Assembly (NCBI GenBank): GCA_001189345.1
Contig: LFKV01000010.1
Location: 1 to 64,000 of the forward strand
Source: Candidatus Paraburkholderia kirkii
Lineage (GTDB): Bacteria; Pseudomonadota; Gammaproteobacteria; Burkholderiales; Burkholderiaceae
Direction: 5' to 3'
DNA: 64,000 nt
The notes below the pieces were generated by a model that ran no database searches, was not told where the DNA came from, and worked only from the letters and a program-made list of their open reading frames with translations. Positions 43,230 through 54,057 of the stretch are shown piece after piece (position 1 is the first letter of the stretch; every line of letters begins with the position of its first letter). The translations under genes and the position numbers were made by a program.

Positions 43230-44432
43230 ATGTCCAATCCGTCTGCCACGTCCACACGTCTCTCCGCGCCGGAGTTGCGCGCGACCGTGTCGCTCGCCGC
43301 CATCTTCGCGCTGCGCATGCTCGGGCTTTTCATGATCATGCCGGTGTTCTCGGTCTACGCGAAAACGATCCCCGGCGGCGACAACGTGCTGCTCGTCGGC
43401 ATCGCGCTGGGCGCCTACGGCGTCACGCAGTCGATGCTCTATATCTTCTACGGATGGATCTCCGACAAGTTCGGGCGCAAGCTGGTCATCGCGTTCGGGC
43501 TGCTGGTGTTCGCGCTCGGCAGCTTCGTCGCAGCGATCGGGCACTCGATGGCGTGGATCATCGCCGGGCGCGTGATTCAGGGCATGGGCGCGGTCTCCTC
43601 GGCGGTGATCGCGTTCATCGCGGACCTGACACACGAGGAAAACCGCACCAAGGCGATGGCGATGGTCGGCGGCAGCATCGGCGTGTCGTTCGCGGTGGCG
43701 ATCGCCGGCGCGCCGATCGTGTTTCACTGGATCGGCATGAGCGGGCTTTTCACGGTGATCGGCGCGCTGTCGATCGTGGCGGTGGGCGTCGTCCTCTGGA
43801 TCGTGCCCGATCCGCCCGCGCATCCGGTTCACGTCAAGGCGCCTTTTGCGGAAGTGCTGCATAACGTCGAGCTGCTGCGCCTGAATTTCGGCGTACTCGT
43901 GCTGCACGCCACGCAGACCACGCTCTTTCTCGTCGTGCCGCGCATTCTGGAGGCCGGCGGGCTGCCGGTCGCGTCGCACTGGAAAATCTACCTGCCTGTC
44001 ATGGCGCTCGCCTTCGTGATGATGGTCCCGGCCATCATCGCCGCGGAGAAACGTGGAAAAATGAAGAGCGTCATGCTGAGCGCGATCGGGCTTATCCTGA
44101 TCGGACAGTTATTATTAGGCGCCGTTCCCCATACGCTGTGGTCCGTGGCCGCCATTCTGTTCGTGTACTTTCTCGGCTTCAACGTGCTGGAGGCATCGCA
44201 GCCGTCGCTGGTGTCGAAGCTTGCGCCGGGCACGAGAAAGGGCGCGGCAGCGGGCGTATACAACACGACCCAGTCGATCGGCCTCGCGATGGGCGGGGTG
44301 ATCGGCGGCTGGCTGCTCAAGCTGGAAGGACCGAGCGCGGTTTTTTTCGCGTGTTCGGCGCTGGTGCTCGCCTGGCTGCTGGTCGCGGCCCGGATGAAGG
44401 CGCCGCCGCGCCGGACCGAGCGCGCGGCCTGA
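43230..44432 (+). CDS. Major facilitator superfamily transporter
   Basis: This intact 400-residue protein has twelve predicted membrane segments. The MFS signature between helices 2 and 3 is [17 protein letters not shown]. Other segments are [20 protein letters not shown] and [23 protein letters not shown] 43230 was chosen as the first residue before [14 protein letters not shown]. It stands between divergent uvrA and ssb, a common Burkholderia arrangement. The drug or metabolite it moves is not evident; it resembles YajR-like and multidrug efflux members. Confidence 0.88.
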   Translation: MSNPSATSTRLSAPELRATVSLAAIFALRMLGLFMIMPVFSVYAKTIPGGDNVLLVGIALGAYGVTQSMLYIFYGWISDKFGRKLVIAFGLLVFALGSFVAAIGHSMAWIIAGRVIQGMGAVSSAVIAFIADLTHEENRTKAMAMVGGSIGVSFAVAIAGAPIVFHWIGMSGLFTVIGALSIVAVGVVLWIVPDPPAHPVHVKAPFAEVLHNVELLRLNFGVLVLHATQTTLFLVVPRILEAGGLPVASHWKIYLPVMALAFVMMVPAIIAAEKRGKMKSVMLSAIGLILIGQLLLGAVPHTLWSVAAILFVYFLGFNVLEASQPSLVSKLAPGTRKGAAAGVYNTTQSIGLAMGGVIGGWLLKLEGPSAVFFACSALVLAWLLVAARMKAPPRRTERAA

Positions 44433-44552
44433 GGCAGTTTTTGAATCACCGAATCGAGCCGGCGCGGTGCGGCCGAATCCCTGCCGGTCTGGTGGGATCG
44501 GCCTGATAACGCGGTGCGGCTGGCAGCATGCAAGGAATCTACTGGAGAAATC

Positions 44553-45074
44553 ATGGCATCAGTCAACAAGGTCATTCTCGTGGGCAATTTGGGCGCTGAC
44601 CCGGAAACCCGCTACCTCCCGAGCGGCGACGCCGTGGCCAACATCCGTCTCGCGACGACGGACCGATACAAGGACAAGGCATCCGGCGAGTTCAAGGAAC
44701 TCACGGAGTGGCACCGCGTCGCGTTCTTCGGCCGACTCGCCGAGATCGTGAACGAGTACTTGAAGAAGGGTTCGTCGGTGTATATCGAGGGACGCATCCG
44801 CACGCGCAAATGGACCGATCAATCGGGCCAGGAACGCTATTCGACGGAGATCGTCGCCGATCAGATGCAGATGCTCGGCGGTCGCGGCGGCGCGGGCGGC
44901 GGCGGTGATGACGCCGGCTACAGCCGCGGCGCCTCCATGGAGCGTTCGGGCGGCGGCGGGCGGGCGCCTGCTGCGGGCGGACGGGCGAGCGGCGGCGCGG
45001 GCGGCGGTTCGAGCCGTCCGAGCGCGCCGGCGGGCGGCGGTTTCGACGACATGGACGACGACATCCCGTTCTGA
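44553..45074 (+). CDS. ssb: Single-stranded DNA-binding protein
   Basis: This 173-residue protein protects single-stranded DNA in replication and repair. The N-terminal OB fold ([20 protein letters not shown], then [16 protein letters not shown]) covers about 1-110. A long glycine-rich linker follows. The acidic tip DDMDDDIPF, which binds partner proteins, ends the chain. ATG 44553 follows a GGAGA ribosome site; an upstream in-frame ATG at 44514 lacks one. An IS3 element follows. Confidence 0.95.
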   Translation: MASVNKVILVGNLGADPETRYLPSGDAVANIRLATTDRYKDKASGEFKELTEWHRVAFFGRLAEIVNEYLKKGSSVYIEGRIRTRKWTDQSGQERYSTEIVADQMQMLGGRGGAGGGGDDAGYSRGASMERSGGGGRAPAAGGRASGGAGGGSSRPSAPAGGGFDDMDDDIPF

Positions 45075-45133
45075 CGAATCCGCAACGATTCGCGCATGGA
45101 CTTGCTCCCGCATAACCGGACAGCCGGTCCCGC

Positions 45134-46129
45134 TTAGGTTGGAGGATTTGCTTGCCGACGAAACTCGCGCGGCGAGCGGTATTTAAGGGCGCTATGCGGG
45201 TGTGACTCGTTATCGTGGTCGAACGCGATGGCCAGATTTTGCAGCGCCGTCCTGGCGTCGGGTTTCGGCATCCACGAAACGTAATCACGCTTTATCGTTT
45301 CGTAATCACGCTTTATCGTTTTAACGAAGCTCTCGGCCATCCCGTTGCTTTGCGGACTTCTGACGGGTGTCGTTACTGGCTTCAGTCCGATTTTTCGAGA
45401 GAACTTCAATGTGTCATCGGCAATGTAGCAGGAACCATCGTCGCTTAACCACTCGACTTCCCTTTCGGCCTTCAACACGCCGGTGAAGCGGTTCTCGACG
45501 GCTTGAAGCATGACGTCACGCACCATATCGCCAGTGTAACCGCCTGTGCTCGCGGCCCAACTCATGGCTTCGCGGTCGCAACAGTCGAGTGCGAAGACGA
45601 CACGCAATGGGACACCGGCATCGCAGCGGAATTCGAAGCCATCCGAGCACCAGCGCATGTTGCTGCTATCCACCGCGACCTTGCCGTCATGCCGACGCGT
45701 AGACGAGGCGTGCCGAGGGCGATGTTCAAGCAGCAGGCCGTGGCGACGCATCACGCGATACACGCGCTTTGCATTTACTCGCGGTTGAGCCAGCATGTCC
45801 CGGCTTCGCCTCAGCAACGCCCAAGCACCTCGGTATCCATACGTCGGCGCGTCGCCTAACAACTCATGAAGTTCGGCGACAAGCGCCGTGTCGTCGAGCA
45901 CGGGCATCTTGCGCCGGTCGACCCAGTCAGCCGGCCGCTTCGACTTGACTGCGAGATTCGAGCGCGACACCCCCAGGACTTCACAGACCGTCTTCAACGG
46001 TCGTCCCCCGGCAGCAATGGTGAGCGCAGTCAATTTTTTTGTTCGACCATACTCCACTGCTTCACGGAGGATTTCTACCTCCATTGTCTTCTTTCCTAGC
46101 AATCGCTGCAGCTCGCGAATCTGCTTCAT
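45134..46129 (-). CDS. IS3-family transposase OrfB, open but with a duplicated segment
   Basis: This 331-residue frame starts within a coiled coil ([20 protein letters not shown]), which is normally fused to OrfA by frameshifting. It has the HTH_21 region [16 protein letters not shown] and the rve (DDE) core: [41 protein letters not shown], and [14 protein letters not shown] with the catalytic Glu. A 21-bp tandem repeat (45280-45321) duplicates seven residues (ETIKRDY) right after the Glu motif. Without OrfA, and with the insertion, activity is doubtful. Confidence 0.85.
   Translation of the reverse strand: MKQIRELQRLLGKKTMEVEILREAVEYGRTKKLTALTIAAGGRPLKTVCEVLGVSRSNLAVKSKRPADWVDRRKMPVLDDTALVAELHELLGDAPTYGYRGAWALLRRSRDMLAQPRVNAKRVYRVMRRHGLLLEHRPRHASSTRRHDGKVAVDSSNMRWCSDGFEFRCDAGVPLRVVFALDCCDREAMSWAASTGGYTGDMVRDVMLQAVENRFTGVLKAEREVEWLSDDGSCYIADDTLKFSRKIGLKPVTTPVRSPQSNGMAESFVKTIKRDYETIKRDYVSWMPKPDARTALQNLAIAFDHDNESHPHSALKYRSPREFRRQANPPT
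45280..45321. repeat. 21-bp in-frame tandem duplication in the IS3 transposase
   Basis: CGTAATCACGCTTTATCGTTT occurs twice head to tail (split here as 45280-45300 and 45301-45321). It adds seven residues without changing frame. Copy 1 at the window start ends before this site, so the ancestral state cannot be compared within the window. Confidence 0.85.
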
Positions 46130-46132
46130 TGT

Positions 46133-46858
46133 GCATGGCCGCGATCCGTTCCGGCTTCACCAGCGTGATGATGGACGGCTCGCTCGAAGCGGACGGCAAG
46201 ACCGTCGCGTCGTACGAGTACAACGTCGAGGTGTCGAAGAAGGTCGTCGAGTTCTCGCACGCGATCGGCGTCACGGTCGAGGCGGAGCTGGGCGTGCTCG
46301 GCTCGCTGGAAACCATGAAGGGCGACAAGGAAGACGGCCACGGCGCCGAAGGCACGATGACGCGCGAGCAGCTTCTGACCGACGTCGAGCAGGCCGCCGA
46401 CTTCGTGAAGCAGACGCAGTGCGATGCGCTCGCGATCGCCATCGGCACCTCGCACGGCGCGTACAAGTTCTGAAGAAGCCGACAGGCGACATTCTCGCGA
46501 TCGACCGCATCAAGGAAATTCACCAGCGCATTCCGAACACGCACCTGGTGATGCACGGTTCGTCGTCGGTGCCGCAGGAGCTGCTCGCGGAAATCCGCGA
46601 ATTCGGCGGCGACATGAAGGAAGCCTACGGTGTGCTGGTCGAGGAAATTCAGGAAGGCATCAAGCACGGCGTGCGCAAGGTGAACATCGACACCGACCTG
46701 CGTCTCGCGATCACCGGCGCGAGGCGGCCAAGGAAATCTGCCGCCAGCGCTACATGCAGTTCGGCTGCGAGGGCATGGCGGGCAAGATCAAGCCGGTTTC
46801 GCTCGACAAGATCGCCGAGAAGTACAAGTCCGGCGAGCTCGCGCAGATCGTCAAATAA
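46133..46858 (+). pseudogene. fba: Class II fructose-bisphosphate aldolase, 5' end lost to IS3, frameshifted and internally deleted
   Basis: Coding similarity starts at [20 protein letters not shown], roughly residue 100 of a 350-residue enzyme; the first part is replaced by IS3. [20 protein letters not shown] and [15 protein letters not shown] follow. Near 46470 a shift leads to [17 protein letters not shown] and [16 protein letters not shown], then [17 protein letters not shown]. Near 46720 another shift coincides with loss of about 30 expected residues before [20 protein letters not shown], which runs to the stop at 46858. The enzyme cleaves or forms fructose 1,6-bisphosphate; this copy cannot work. 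Confidence 0.88.
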
Positions 46859-46900
46859 GCATCGACGACAAGCGCGGTCGATTTGTAAAGTAAAATCAAT

Positions 46901-46933
46901 GGGTTCCGGCGACGGGACCCGTTCGCTTTTTTC
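46901..46933 (+). terminator. Terminator after fba
   Basis: GGGTTCC (46901-46907) pairs with GGGACCC (46914-46920) with one G-T pair, followed by GTTCGCTTTTTT. It lies 42 bases past the old fba stop and before purC, so purC probably has its own start signal. Confidence 0.65.
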
Positions 46934-46995
46934 GCCGCGCCTGCGGGCCGGGTGCGGCAGCCCACTCATTTCAGCATCTCCTTCGGTATACGACG

Positions 46996-47886
46996 ATGTC
47001 CACGCTATACGGATCCACGATCAAATCGCTGCCGCTGCTCGGCCGCGGCAAGGTCCGCGACAACTACGCCGTCGGTCAGGATAAGCTCCTGATCGTCACG
47101 ACCGACCGCCTTTCCGCATTCGACGTCGTCATGGGCGAGCTGATTCCGAACAAGGGCCGCGTGCTGAACACGATGGCCGATTTCTGGTTCGAGAAGCTCG
47201 GCCATATCGTGCCGAATCACAATACGGGCATCGATCCGGCCTCCGTCGTGGCGTCGGACGAAGTGGAGCAGGTCACGGGCCGCGCGGTCGTGGTGAAGCG
47301 CCTGGAGCCGATTCTGGTCGAGGCGGTCGTGCGCGGCTATCTCGCCGGGAGCGGCTGGAAGGACTATCAGGCGACGGGCGCGGTATGCGGCGTCGAGTTG
47401 CCGCCGGGCCTGCAGAACGCACAGAAGCTGCCCGAGCCGATCTTCACGCCGGCCGCCAAGGCGGAAATGGGCCATCACGACGAAAACATCACCTACGATG
47501 AGATGGAGCGCCGCATCGGCATCGAGCTGTCGGCGACCATCAAGCGCATTTCCATCCAGTTGTACAAGGAAGCCGCTGAGTACGCGGCGACGCGCGGCAT
47601 CATCATCGCCGATACGAAGTTCGAGTTCGGTCTGGACAACAAGGGCGACCTGTATCTGATGGACGAAGTGCTGACCGCCGATTCGTCGCGCTTCTGGCCC
47701 GCTGACGGCTACCAGGTCGGCACGAATCCACCGTCGTTCGACAAGCAGTTCGTGCGCGACTGGCTCGAGTCCCAGCCGTGGAAGAAGGAGCCGCCGGCGC
47801 CGAAGCTGCCGGAAGACGTGATCGCGAAGACGTCGGAGAAGTATCAGGAAGCGCTGCAACGTCTGACGGGCAAGACGCTTTCGTAA
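46996..47886 (+). CDS. purC: Phosphoribosylaminoimidazole-succinocarboxamide synthase
   Basis: This 296-residue SAICAR synthetase joins aspartate to CAIR in purine synthesis. It shows [40 protein letters not shown], the conserved [40 protein letters not shown] and [13 protein letters not shown]. It begins the purC-purE-purK run of consecutive pathway genes. Confidence 0.96.
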   Translation: MSTLYGSTIKSLPLLGRGKVRDNYAVGQDKLLIVTTDRLSAFDVVMGELIPNKGRVLNTMADFWFEKLGHIVPNHNTGIDPASVVASDEVEQVTGRAVVVKRLEPILVEAVVRGYLAGSGWKDYQATGAVCGVELPPGLQNAQKLPEPIFTPAAKAEMGHHDENITYDEMERRIGIELSATIKRISIQLYKEAAEYAATRGIIIADTKFEFGLDNKGDLYLMDEVLTADSSRFWPADGYQVGTNPPSFDKQFVRDWLESQPWKKEPPAPKLPEDVIAKTSEKYQEALQRLTGKTLS

Positions 47887-47949
47887 GTTCTCGATCGTTC
47901 GACCGGCACCGCTTCCGAAAAGCGGCGCGCGCAATTCAAGGGAAAAGGA

Positions 47950-48471
47950 ATGAGCGAAGTACAGACCGGCGCGCATGTGCACGAAACGCCGCTCGTCGGC
48001 GTGTTGATGGGCTCCAGCTCCGACTGGGACGTGATGAAGCACGCGGTGGCGATCCTGCAGGAATTCGGCGTGCCGTACGAGGCGAAGGTCGTCTCGGCGC
48101 ACCGCATGCCCGACGAGATGTTCGCCTACGCCGAAAGCGCGCGCAAGCGCGGCGTACGCGCGATCATCGCGGGCGCGGGCGGCGCAGCGCATCTGCCCGG
48201 CATGCTGGCCGCGAAGACCACGGTGCCGGTGCTCGGCGTGCCGGTGGCGAGCAAGCATCTGAAGGGCGTCGATTCGCTGTACTCGATCGTGCAGATGCCC
48301 AAGGGCGTGCCGGTCGCGACCTTCGCCATCGGCGAGGCGGGCGCGGCCAATGCGGCGCTGTTCGCGGTATCGATCCTGAGCGTGACGGACGCGCGCCACG
48401 CCGATGCGCTGGCGGCTTTCCGCGTGAAGCAGAATCAGGCGGCGCGCGCTATGGCGTTGCCACCGCTCTGA
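47950..48471 (+). CDS. purE: N5-carboxyaminoimidazole ribonucleotide mutase
   Basis: This 173-residue class I PurE converts N5-CAIR to CAIR. It shows [60 protein letters not shown] and [21 protein letters not shown] ribosome site AAGGA precedes it. It works together with PurK next door. Confidence 0.96.
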   Translation: MSEVQTGAHVHETPLVGVLMGSSSDWDVMKHAVAILQEFGVPYEAKVVSAHRMPDEMFAYAESARKRGVRAIIAGAGGAAHLPGMLAAKTTVPVLGVPVASKHLKGVDSLYSIVQMPKGVPVATFAIGEAGAANAALFAVSILSVTDARHADALAAFRVKQNQAARAMALPPL

Positions 48472-48563
48472 AGCGCAACAGAGTTGGCGTTTTCCCACTT
48501 CGTCTCACAGCACGGCCCCGAAAACAGCACGCTTCGCCCACCGTCCGCGACTCAGTTCCCACG

Positions 48564-49751
48564 ATGAACCCACAAAACTCCCCGATCTCTCCCATCCTGC
48601 CGGGCGCCTGGCTCGGCATGGTCGGTGGCGGCCAGCTCGGCCGCATGTTCTGCTTCGCCGCGCAGTCGATGGGCTATCGCGTCGCCGTCCTCGATCCGGA
48701 TGAGACGAGCCCCGCGGGCACCGTCGCGGACCGGCACATCCGCGCCGCCTACGACGATCGCGCCGCGCTCATCGAGCTCGGCCGCCTGTGCGCGGCGATC
48801 TCGACCGAATTCGAGAACGTGCCGTCCGCGAGCCTCGAATTCCTCGCGACCTGCACCTACGTGAGCCCGGCGGCGAGCTGCGTCGCCATCGCGCAGGACC
48901 GCGTCGCGGAGAAGCGTTTCATCGCGGCGTCGGGCGTGCCGGTCGCGCCGCACGTCGTCATCGAATCGCCGCAGGCGCTTGCCGCGCTGCCCGACGAGAA
49001 GATCGCCGCCGTGCTGCCCGGCATTCTGAAAACCGCGTGTCTCGGCTATGACGGCAAGGGACAGGTGAGCGTGCGCAACGTCGACGAAGTGCGCACGGCG
49101 TACGCGTCGCTGTCGGGCGTGCCGTGCGTGCTGGAAAAGCGTATGCCGCTCAAGTACGAAGTGTCGGTGCTGATCGCGCGCGGCGGCGACGGCAAGTCGG
49201 CCGTGTTCCCGCTCGCGCAGAACGTGCACGTGAACGTCATTCTCGCGAAGACGGTCGTGCCCGCGCCCGATGCGTCCGACGCGCTCGTCGCCCAGGCGCA
49301 GGACGCGGCGCTCACCATCGCCGCGAAGATGGGCTATGTGGGCGTGCTGTGCGTCGAGTTCTTCGTGCTGGAGGACGGTTCGCTCATCGCCAACGAAATG
49401 GCGCCGCGTCCGCACAATTCCGGCCATTACACGGTCGATGCCTGCGCCACCAGCCAGTTCGAGCAGCAGGTGCGCGCGATGACCGGCATGCCGCTCGGCG
49501 ACCCGCGCCAGCATTCGCCGGCCGCGATGCTGAACCTGCTCGGCGACATCTGGTTCGACGGCGACAAGGCGCGTGCGCCCGCGTGGCCGGAGGTCGCGGC
49601 GATGCCGGCGGCGCGGCTGCATCTGTACGGCAAGGAGGAAGCGCGCCGGGGCCGCAAGATGGGTCACATCAATTTCACGGCGGCGACGCTCGAGGAGGCG
49701 CGCACGGCGGCGCGCGACTGCGCGCGCATGCTGCACATCCCGCTCGATTAA
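48564..49751 (+). CDS. purK: N5-carboxyaminoimidazole ribonucleotide synthase
   Basis: This 395-residue ATP-grasp enzyme carboxylates AIR using bicarbonate and ATP. It starts with a nucleotide-fold [20 protein letters not shown]. The ATP-grasp core has [40 protein letters not shown] and [23 protein letters not shown] 48564 gives the expected short lead-in. It follows purE by 92 bases. Confidence 0.95.
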   Translation: MNPQNSPISPILPGAWLGMVGGGQLGRMFCFAAQSMGYRVAVLDPDETSPAGTVADRHIRAAYDDRAALIELGRLCAAISTEFENVPSASLEFLATCTYVSPAASCVAIAQDRVAEKRFIAASGVPVAPHVVIESPQALAALPDEKIAAVLPGILKTACLGYDGKGQVSVRNVDEVRTAYASLSGVPCVLEKRMPLKYEVSVLIARGGDGKSAVFPLAQNVHVNVILAKTVVPAPDASDALVAQAQDAALTIAAKMGYVGVLCVEFFVLEDGSLIANEMAPRPHNSGHYTVDACATSQFEQQVRAMTGMPLGDPRQHSPAAMLNLLGDIWFDGDKARAPAWPEVAAMPAARLHLYGKEEARRGRKMGHINFTAATLEEARTAARDCARMLHIPLD

Positions 49752-49772
49752 GACTTTGGCAGCAAGCAGGCA

Positions 49773-50801
49773 ATGACCATCCACTTTCCGAGCGTCGCGC
49801 AGATCGACGAAGCAGCGGCCCTGCTCGATGCGGGCGAACTCGTCGCCTTCCCGACCGAGACGGTCTACGGGCTGGGCGGCGACGCCGAGAATCCGGACGC
49901 CATCGCGCGCATCTATGCGGCCAAGGGCCGGCCGGCGAATCATCCGGTGATCGTGCATCTCGCGCCCGAGGCCGATCCCGGCTACTGGGTGCGCGAGCTG
50001 CCCGCCGACGCGCAGAAGCTCATCGATGCATTCTGGCCAGGCCCGCTCACCCTGATTCTCAAGCGCGCGGCGCATATTCCGGCGGCGGTGAGCGGCGGGC
50101 AGGATTCCGTGGGCGTGCGGTGTCCGTCGCATCCGGTCGCGCAGCAGTTGCTGTCGGCGTTTCACCGGCGGCGCCTCGGTACCGGGAAGCAGGGCGGTGT
50201 GGCGGGGCCGTCGGCGAACCGCTTCGGCCATGTCAGCCCGACGACCGCGCAGCACGTGCGCGACGAGTTCGGCAGCGCCGTGCATGTGCTCAACGGCGGC
50301 GCGGCGGATGTCGGCATCGAATCGACAATTCTGGATCTGTCGCGTGGTTTTCCCGCGTTGCTGCGGCCGGGGCACGTGAGTCCGCAGCAGATCGCGGACG
50401 TGATCGGCGTCGCGCCGTGTTTGCCCGATGGCTCGGACGCCACGGCGCCGCGCGCGTCCGGCACGCTCAAGGCGCACTATGCGCCGCGCACGCCGCTCGC
50501 GCTGCTGCCGTTCTCCGCGATCGTGCCGTTGCTCGCGGCGCAGGACCGCTCGAGCGGGAAGAAGATCGCGCTGGTCGCGCGCGCGTCGAGCGCGGGCGAG
50601 TGGGCGCACGCCGCGAACGTGCATTTCGTTGCCGCGTCCGAAGATCCGCAGAGCTATGCGCGCGATCTCTACGACCTGCTTCGCGCGCTGGATCGCGCGA
50701 ACGTGGAGCGCATTCTCGTCGAGAAGCTGCCGGAGTCGATCGAGTGGATCGCGGTGAACGATCGGCTCGGAAGGGCGGCGGCGTTCGAAGCGGACGCGTG
50801 A
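49773..50801 (+). CDS. tsaC: L-threonylcarbamoyladenylate synthase (Sua5 type)
   Basis: This 342-residue protein makes threonylcarbamoyl-AMP for t6A37 modification of ANN-decoding tRNAs. The YrdC domain (about 1-200) has LVAFPTETVYGLGGDAENPD, IYAAKGRPANHPVIVHL and the anticodon-independent GVRCPSHPVAQQLL. A C-terminal Sua5 domain (about 215-340; GTLKAHYAPRTPLALLPF) makes this the long Sua5 type rather than short TsaC. It follows purK. Confidence 0.92.
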   Translation: MTIHFPSVAQIDEAAALLDAGELVAFPTETVYGLGGDAENPDAIARIYAAKGRPANHPVIVHLAPEADPGYWVRELPADAQKLIDAFWPGPLTLILKRAAHIPAAVSGGQDSVGVRCPSHPVAQQLLSAFHRRRLGTGKQGGVAGPSANRFGHVSPTTAQHVRDEFGSAVHVLNGGAADVGIESTILDLSRGFPALLRPGHVSPQQIADVIGVAPCLPDGSDATAPRASGTLKAHYAPRTPLALLPFSAIVPLLAAQDRSSGKKIALVARASSAGEWAHAANVHFVAASEDPQSYARDLYDLLRALDRANVERILVEKLPESIEWIAVNDRLGRAAAFEADA

Positions 50802-50830
50802 CGTATCGCCCGGCACTTTCTCCAAGCCGC

Positions 50831-50865
50831 AAAACAAAACCGCCCAGCCGATTCGGCCGGGCGGT
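50831..50865 (-). terminator. Terminator of the GDSL lipase gene
   Basis: Arms ACCGCCC-A-GCC (50839-50849) and GGC-C-GGGCGGT (50855-50865). On the minus strand TTTTGTTTT follows. It is in the convergent gap with tsaC and could also stop that transcript. Confidence 0.75.
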
Positions 50866-50897
50866 CCGCATCTCAGTGCCGGTTTTTCGCGGCGTCC

Positions 50898-52005
50898 TTA
50901 CTTTCCGAGCCCCGTGGAGGCAACCGCCTGCTCCGCCGTCTGCGCATAGAGCGCATGCAGGTGGGTGGTCGGGTGAACCGTATCGGCGTACATGTAGGTT
51001 TGATCGGCGCCCGCCACGGTCTGAGTCTGCGGGGAGCAGAAAAGCGATGTCGCGAAGTCCTGCGGATCGAGCTCGCCGAACTTCTGGGCCGCTGCCGCCA
51101 TCGCCTGCAGATTGCAGCCCGTGCCGGTGTTCGACACCGTGAAGCCGTATTGCTGATAGTTCGCGGTGATGTTCGCGAGCGGCGCGACGATGTCTAGATA
51201 GATGACCTTCGACTTCAGATTGAACTTCTGCAGCGTCAGATCGAGCGCCTGATTGAAGCCGAGCGATGCGCTCGTGAGACTGGCGCGCGTGACCGCGTCG
51301 CTCATCACGCCTTGCGGCGTCGAGCCGATGTCCGGTACGTCCGAGACGAGCACGTGCGTCGCGCCGTTCTGGAGGATCGTGCCGATCACGCCGGCGAGCT
51401 CGCCGGCCGCCTGCAGGACGGCGGCCGTCGCCTGATCGGGCGTCATTAGCCCGGCCTTCACCGCGGTCAGGTTGTAGAGAATGTCGTTCGCGCCGCCGTT
51501 GATGATGACGAGCTGGTTCGAATTGAAGCTGCCGTGCGCGCCGAGGTAGTTCTGCACCTGCGTCGTGATCGGCACCGTCAATGCGCCGGCGTAGTCGTTG
51601 GGATCGGATCCGTGCCCGAATGGCCGATGCCGATCGGATCGGTCACGCGCGAGCCGCCCTGCGCGTAGCCGAGACCCTTCTGCGTGGCGGGCGGCGCGCC
51701 GAAGCCGCCGGTCATCGCCGGGGTCAGCGTGTCGCCGTAGTATTGCGCGACGTTCTGGACCCATACCTGGCCCGGCTTCGTCGTGAAGCGGCCGCCGCCG
51801 AAGTTCGCCGCCGCGACCGGCGCGTACGTGCCGACGTCCGAGAGGCTATCGTCGAAGGATACCGCAGCTTGACGCCGCCCGGCGGCGTGGAATTGTTGTC
51901 GTCACAGCCGCCGCCGCATGCCGCGAGCAGGGTGAATGCGGCGCTGGCCGTGGTGACCTGGGCAAAGCGCACCAGGGCGGCGCGCGTCGAGCGTTGCTTC
52001 TTCAT
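50898..52005 (-). pseudogene. SGNH/GDSL-family lipase lipoprotein, frameshifted
   Basis: From ATG 52005 a lipoprotein signal ends LLAAC (Cys30). Near 51880 the frame changes to SFDDSLSDVGTYAPVAAANF. This is the family's GDSL block, but its Gly is read as Asp here (FDDSL for FGDSL). WVQNVAQYYGDTLTPAM follows, and near 51620 another shift leads to DPNDYAGALTVPITTQVQNY. LVIINGGANDILYNL (block III, GxND) and YMYADTVHPTTHLHALYAQ (block V, DxxH) complete the catalytic set. In the family these are secreted esterases or lipases. At least two frameshifts and the altered GDSL block argue against activity. Confidence 0.8.
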
Positions 52006-52246
52006 GGACCTCGTCTCCGTTCTTCGGTGTTTTCTAGTTCGATCGCGGCGCTCGACCTGCTTTCCGGTCATCGCGGCACGCAACTGCAATATTAAGCGAT
52101 GCGGCACGCCCGCCCGGCTGCATGACCACCCGCATCCGGCCGAGCGCCGTGCCCGACAGCGTACACGGCGCACGCCGCTTTCCGAACGCCACTTCGTAGA
52201 AGAAGTCTTCGGTCGCAGCGGGCTTCCGTGCCCGCGAGCCGCGCGT

Positions 52247-53863
52247 TCAGTCCGCGGTGCCCGGCTTGCGCGCGCCTTCGTAGACCCACTCGAGCAGCGC
52301 GTCGTGCGCGGCGCGTGCGGCCTCGGCGCGCGGATCGTTGATGAAGCTCACCACCACGTAGCTCTCGCCGTTCGCCGAGCCGACATAGCCCGCGATCGCG
52401 CGCACGTCGCGCAGCGTGCCGGTCTTGATGTGCGCGTTGCCGAGCGCGCCCGCGTTGGTCAGGCGGTTGCTCATGGTGCCGTCGACGCCCGCGATCGGCA
52501 GCGACTCCACGAACGCCTGCGCGACCGGGCTCGCGTTCGCCGCCAGCAGCAGATCGGCGAGCGAGAGCGCGGAGGTGCTTTCGTCGCGCGACAGACCCGA
52601 GCCGTTGTCGAGCGTGAGACCGTTCATCGGCAACGCGCTGCGGCGCAGGAACGCCTGGATCGCCTGTGCGGACTTCGCGGTCGTCGCGGGTGGCTTTAGT
52701 TGCGCCGCGCCGATCGTGAGGAACAGATTGCGCGCCATCACGTTGTTGCTGAACTTGTTGATGTCGCGAACGATGTCGGACAGCACCGGACTGCAATGCG
52801 TGCCGACGAGGCGCGCGTTCGCCGGCGTCGGGCCTTCGCGCGTCGTGCCCTGGAATGTGCCACCCACCTGCTTCCACAGCGCGAGAAAGCCGCCCGCGAA
52901 GAAGGTCGAATGATCGAGCGCGGCGACGTTGATCGTGCGCGAGCCGCAGCGCAGCGGATAGTCGCCGATGAACGACGCCTGCACGAAGCCGCCCTGCGTC
53001 TGCGCGACGCTCGGCGACACCGCCGAAAGCGAGCCCACGCACGCGCCGCGCGTGACGCGCAGCTCGTTGTCGATCTGCAGCTGCGCGAGTTGCGGCAGCA
53101 CGTCGATGAAAACCTGCCCGTCCGGGCTCGGCGTCAGCGTGAAGGAGAGCGACTTGAACGCGTACAGCAGCGGGTCCGGGCCGACATTGTAGGGCGCGCT
53201 GTCGTCGTTGTCGAAGGCGGGCAGATCGTGCGTGGACACGCCGAAGTAACGCTTGTCGAGCACGACCGCGCCGTCGATGCCGGTGATGCCGTTCTTGCGG
53301 ATCTGGTCGACGAGATCGATCAGCTCTTCCGGCACGAGCTTCGGATCGCCCGTGCCCTGGATGTACAGATTGCCGTGCAGCACGCCTTGCGCGTCCACTT
53401 CGCCGTCCGCACGGGCGGTCGTCTTCCAGCGATAGTCGGGGCCGAGCATCGAGAGCCCCGCGTAGGTGGTGACGAGCTTCATCGTCGAGGCGGGTAGCAT
53501 CGGCTGGTTCGCGTTGATCTCGACGAGCGGCACCGGCGCGCCGAGACGCTGCACGACCACGCTCATCGACGAAAGCGGCACGTGCGCGCGCGCGAGCGCC
53601 GTCATCACCGATGCTGGCAGCGGACCGGCGGGCAGGCTCGCCTTCGCGACGGGCTCCGCCTTCGCGCCCTTCGCCGCGCGCCTCGCCTTCGAGCTGCCTT
53701 TGGCGCCTCTGGCTGCGCGTTCCGGGGCCTGCGCCTGCGACTCGGCCCTCGTGCTGCCGCGCGCCTGCGCGTCGGGCATGTGGCCGAGCGCCGCGCTCGC
53801 GAGGATCGCGGCGAGCGCGAACGAGGAAAGACGGCGGGACGCGGAATGAAAAGCGGGCGGCAT
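52247..53863 (-). CDS. dacB: D-alanyl-D-alanine carboxypeptidase/endopeptidase (PBP4)
   Basis: This 538-residue periplasmic penicillin-binding protein of peptidase family S13 trims peptidoglycan cross-links. It starts MPPAFHSASRRLSSFALAAI with a cleavable signal, then a basic, alanine-rich linker. The catalytic motifs are the STMK tetrad in MLPASTMKLVTTYAGL, SNN in FSNNVMARNLF, and KTG in AHIKTGTLRDVRAIAGYVGS. The in-frame extension to 54202 is not part of the gene. It diverges from the two-component operon. Confidence 0.94.
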   Translation of the reverse strand: MPPAFHSASRRLSSFALAAILASAALGHMPDAQARGSTRAESQAQAPERAARGAKGSSKARRAAKGAKAEPVAKASLPAGPLPASVMTALARAHVPLSSMSVVVQRLGAPVPLVEINANQPMLPASTMKLVTTYAGLSMLGPDYRWKTTARADGEVDAQGVLHGNLYIQGTGDPKLVPEELIDLVDQIRKNGITGIDGAVVLDKRYFGVSTHDLPAFDNDDSAPYNVGPDPLLYAFKSLSFTLTPSPDGQVFIDVLPQLAQLQIDNELRVTRGACVGSLSAVSPSVAQTQGGFVQASFIGDYPLRCGSRTINVAALDHSTFFAGGFLALWKQVGGTFQGTTREGPTPANARLVGTHCSPVLSDIVRDINKFSNNVMARNLFLTIGAAQLKPPATTAKSAQAIQAFLRRSALPMNGLTLDNGSGLSRDESTSALSLADLLLAANASPVAQAFVESLPIAGVDGTMSNRLTNAGALGNAHIKTGTLRDVRAIAGYVGSANGESYVVVSFINDPRAEAARAAHDALLEWVYEGARKPGTAD

Positions 53864-54057
53864 GGACGAACGAATGTTCCGGAGCGGGTTCGGGGCGGCG
53901 GCGCAGCGCAGCGAGGCCGGCCGCGCGCGGGAAGCGGCTATTGTAGACAAGCTGGCTTGCGGAAATCGTACGAATGGACATCGCTTTGGCCCGATGCGGC
54001 TTGCGCGCGACACGTCGTTGTCCTTTGCTGGCACGCTGGCGCGGCGGGCTTGTACCG

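Larger units (their letters stand above)
45100..46132 (-). mobile_element. IS3-family element, copy 2, lacking OrfA
   Basis: The element carries OrfB on the minus strand. On its OrfA side (46130-46132) it joins directly to the interior of fba, so OrfA and that terminal repeat are missing. On the other side it ends close to ssb, between about 45075 and 45133; I could not place the repeat precisely. It is nearly identical to 1-724. Confidence 0.75.
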
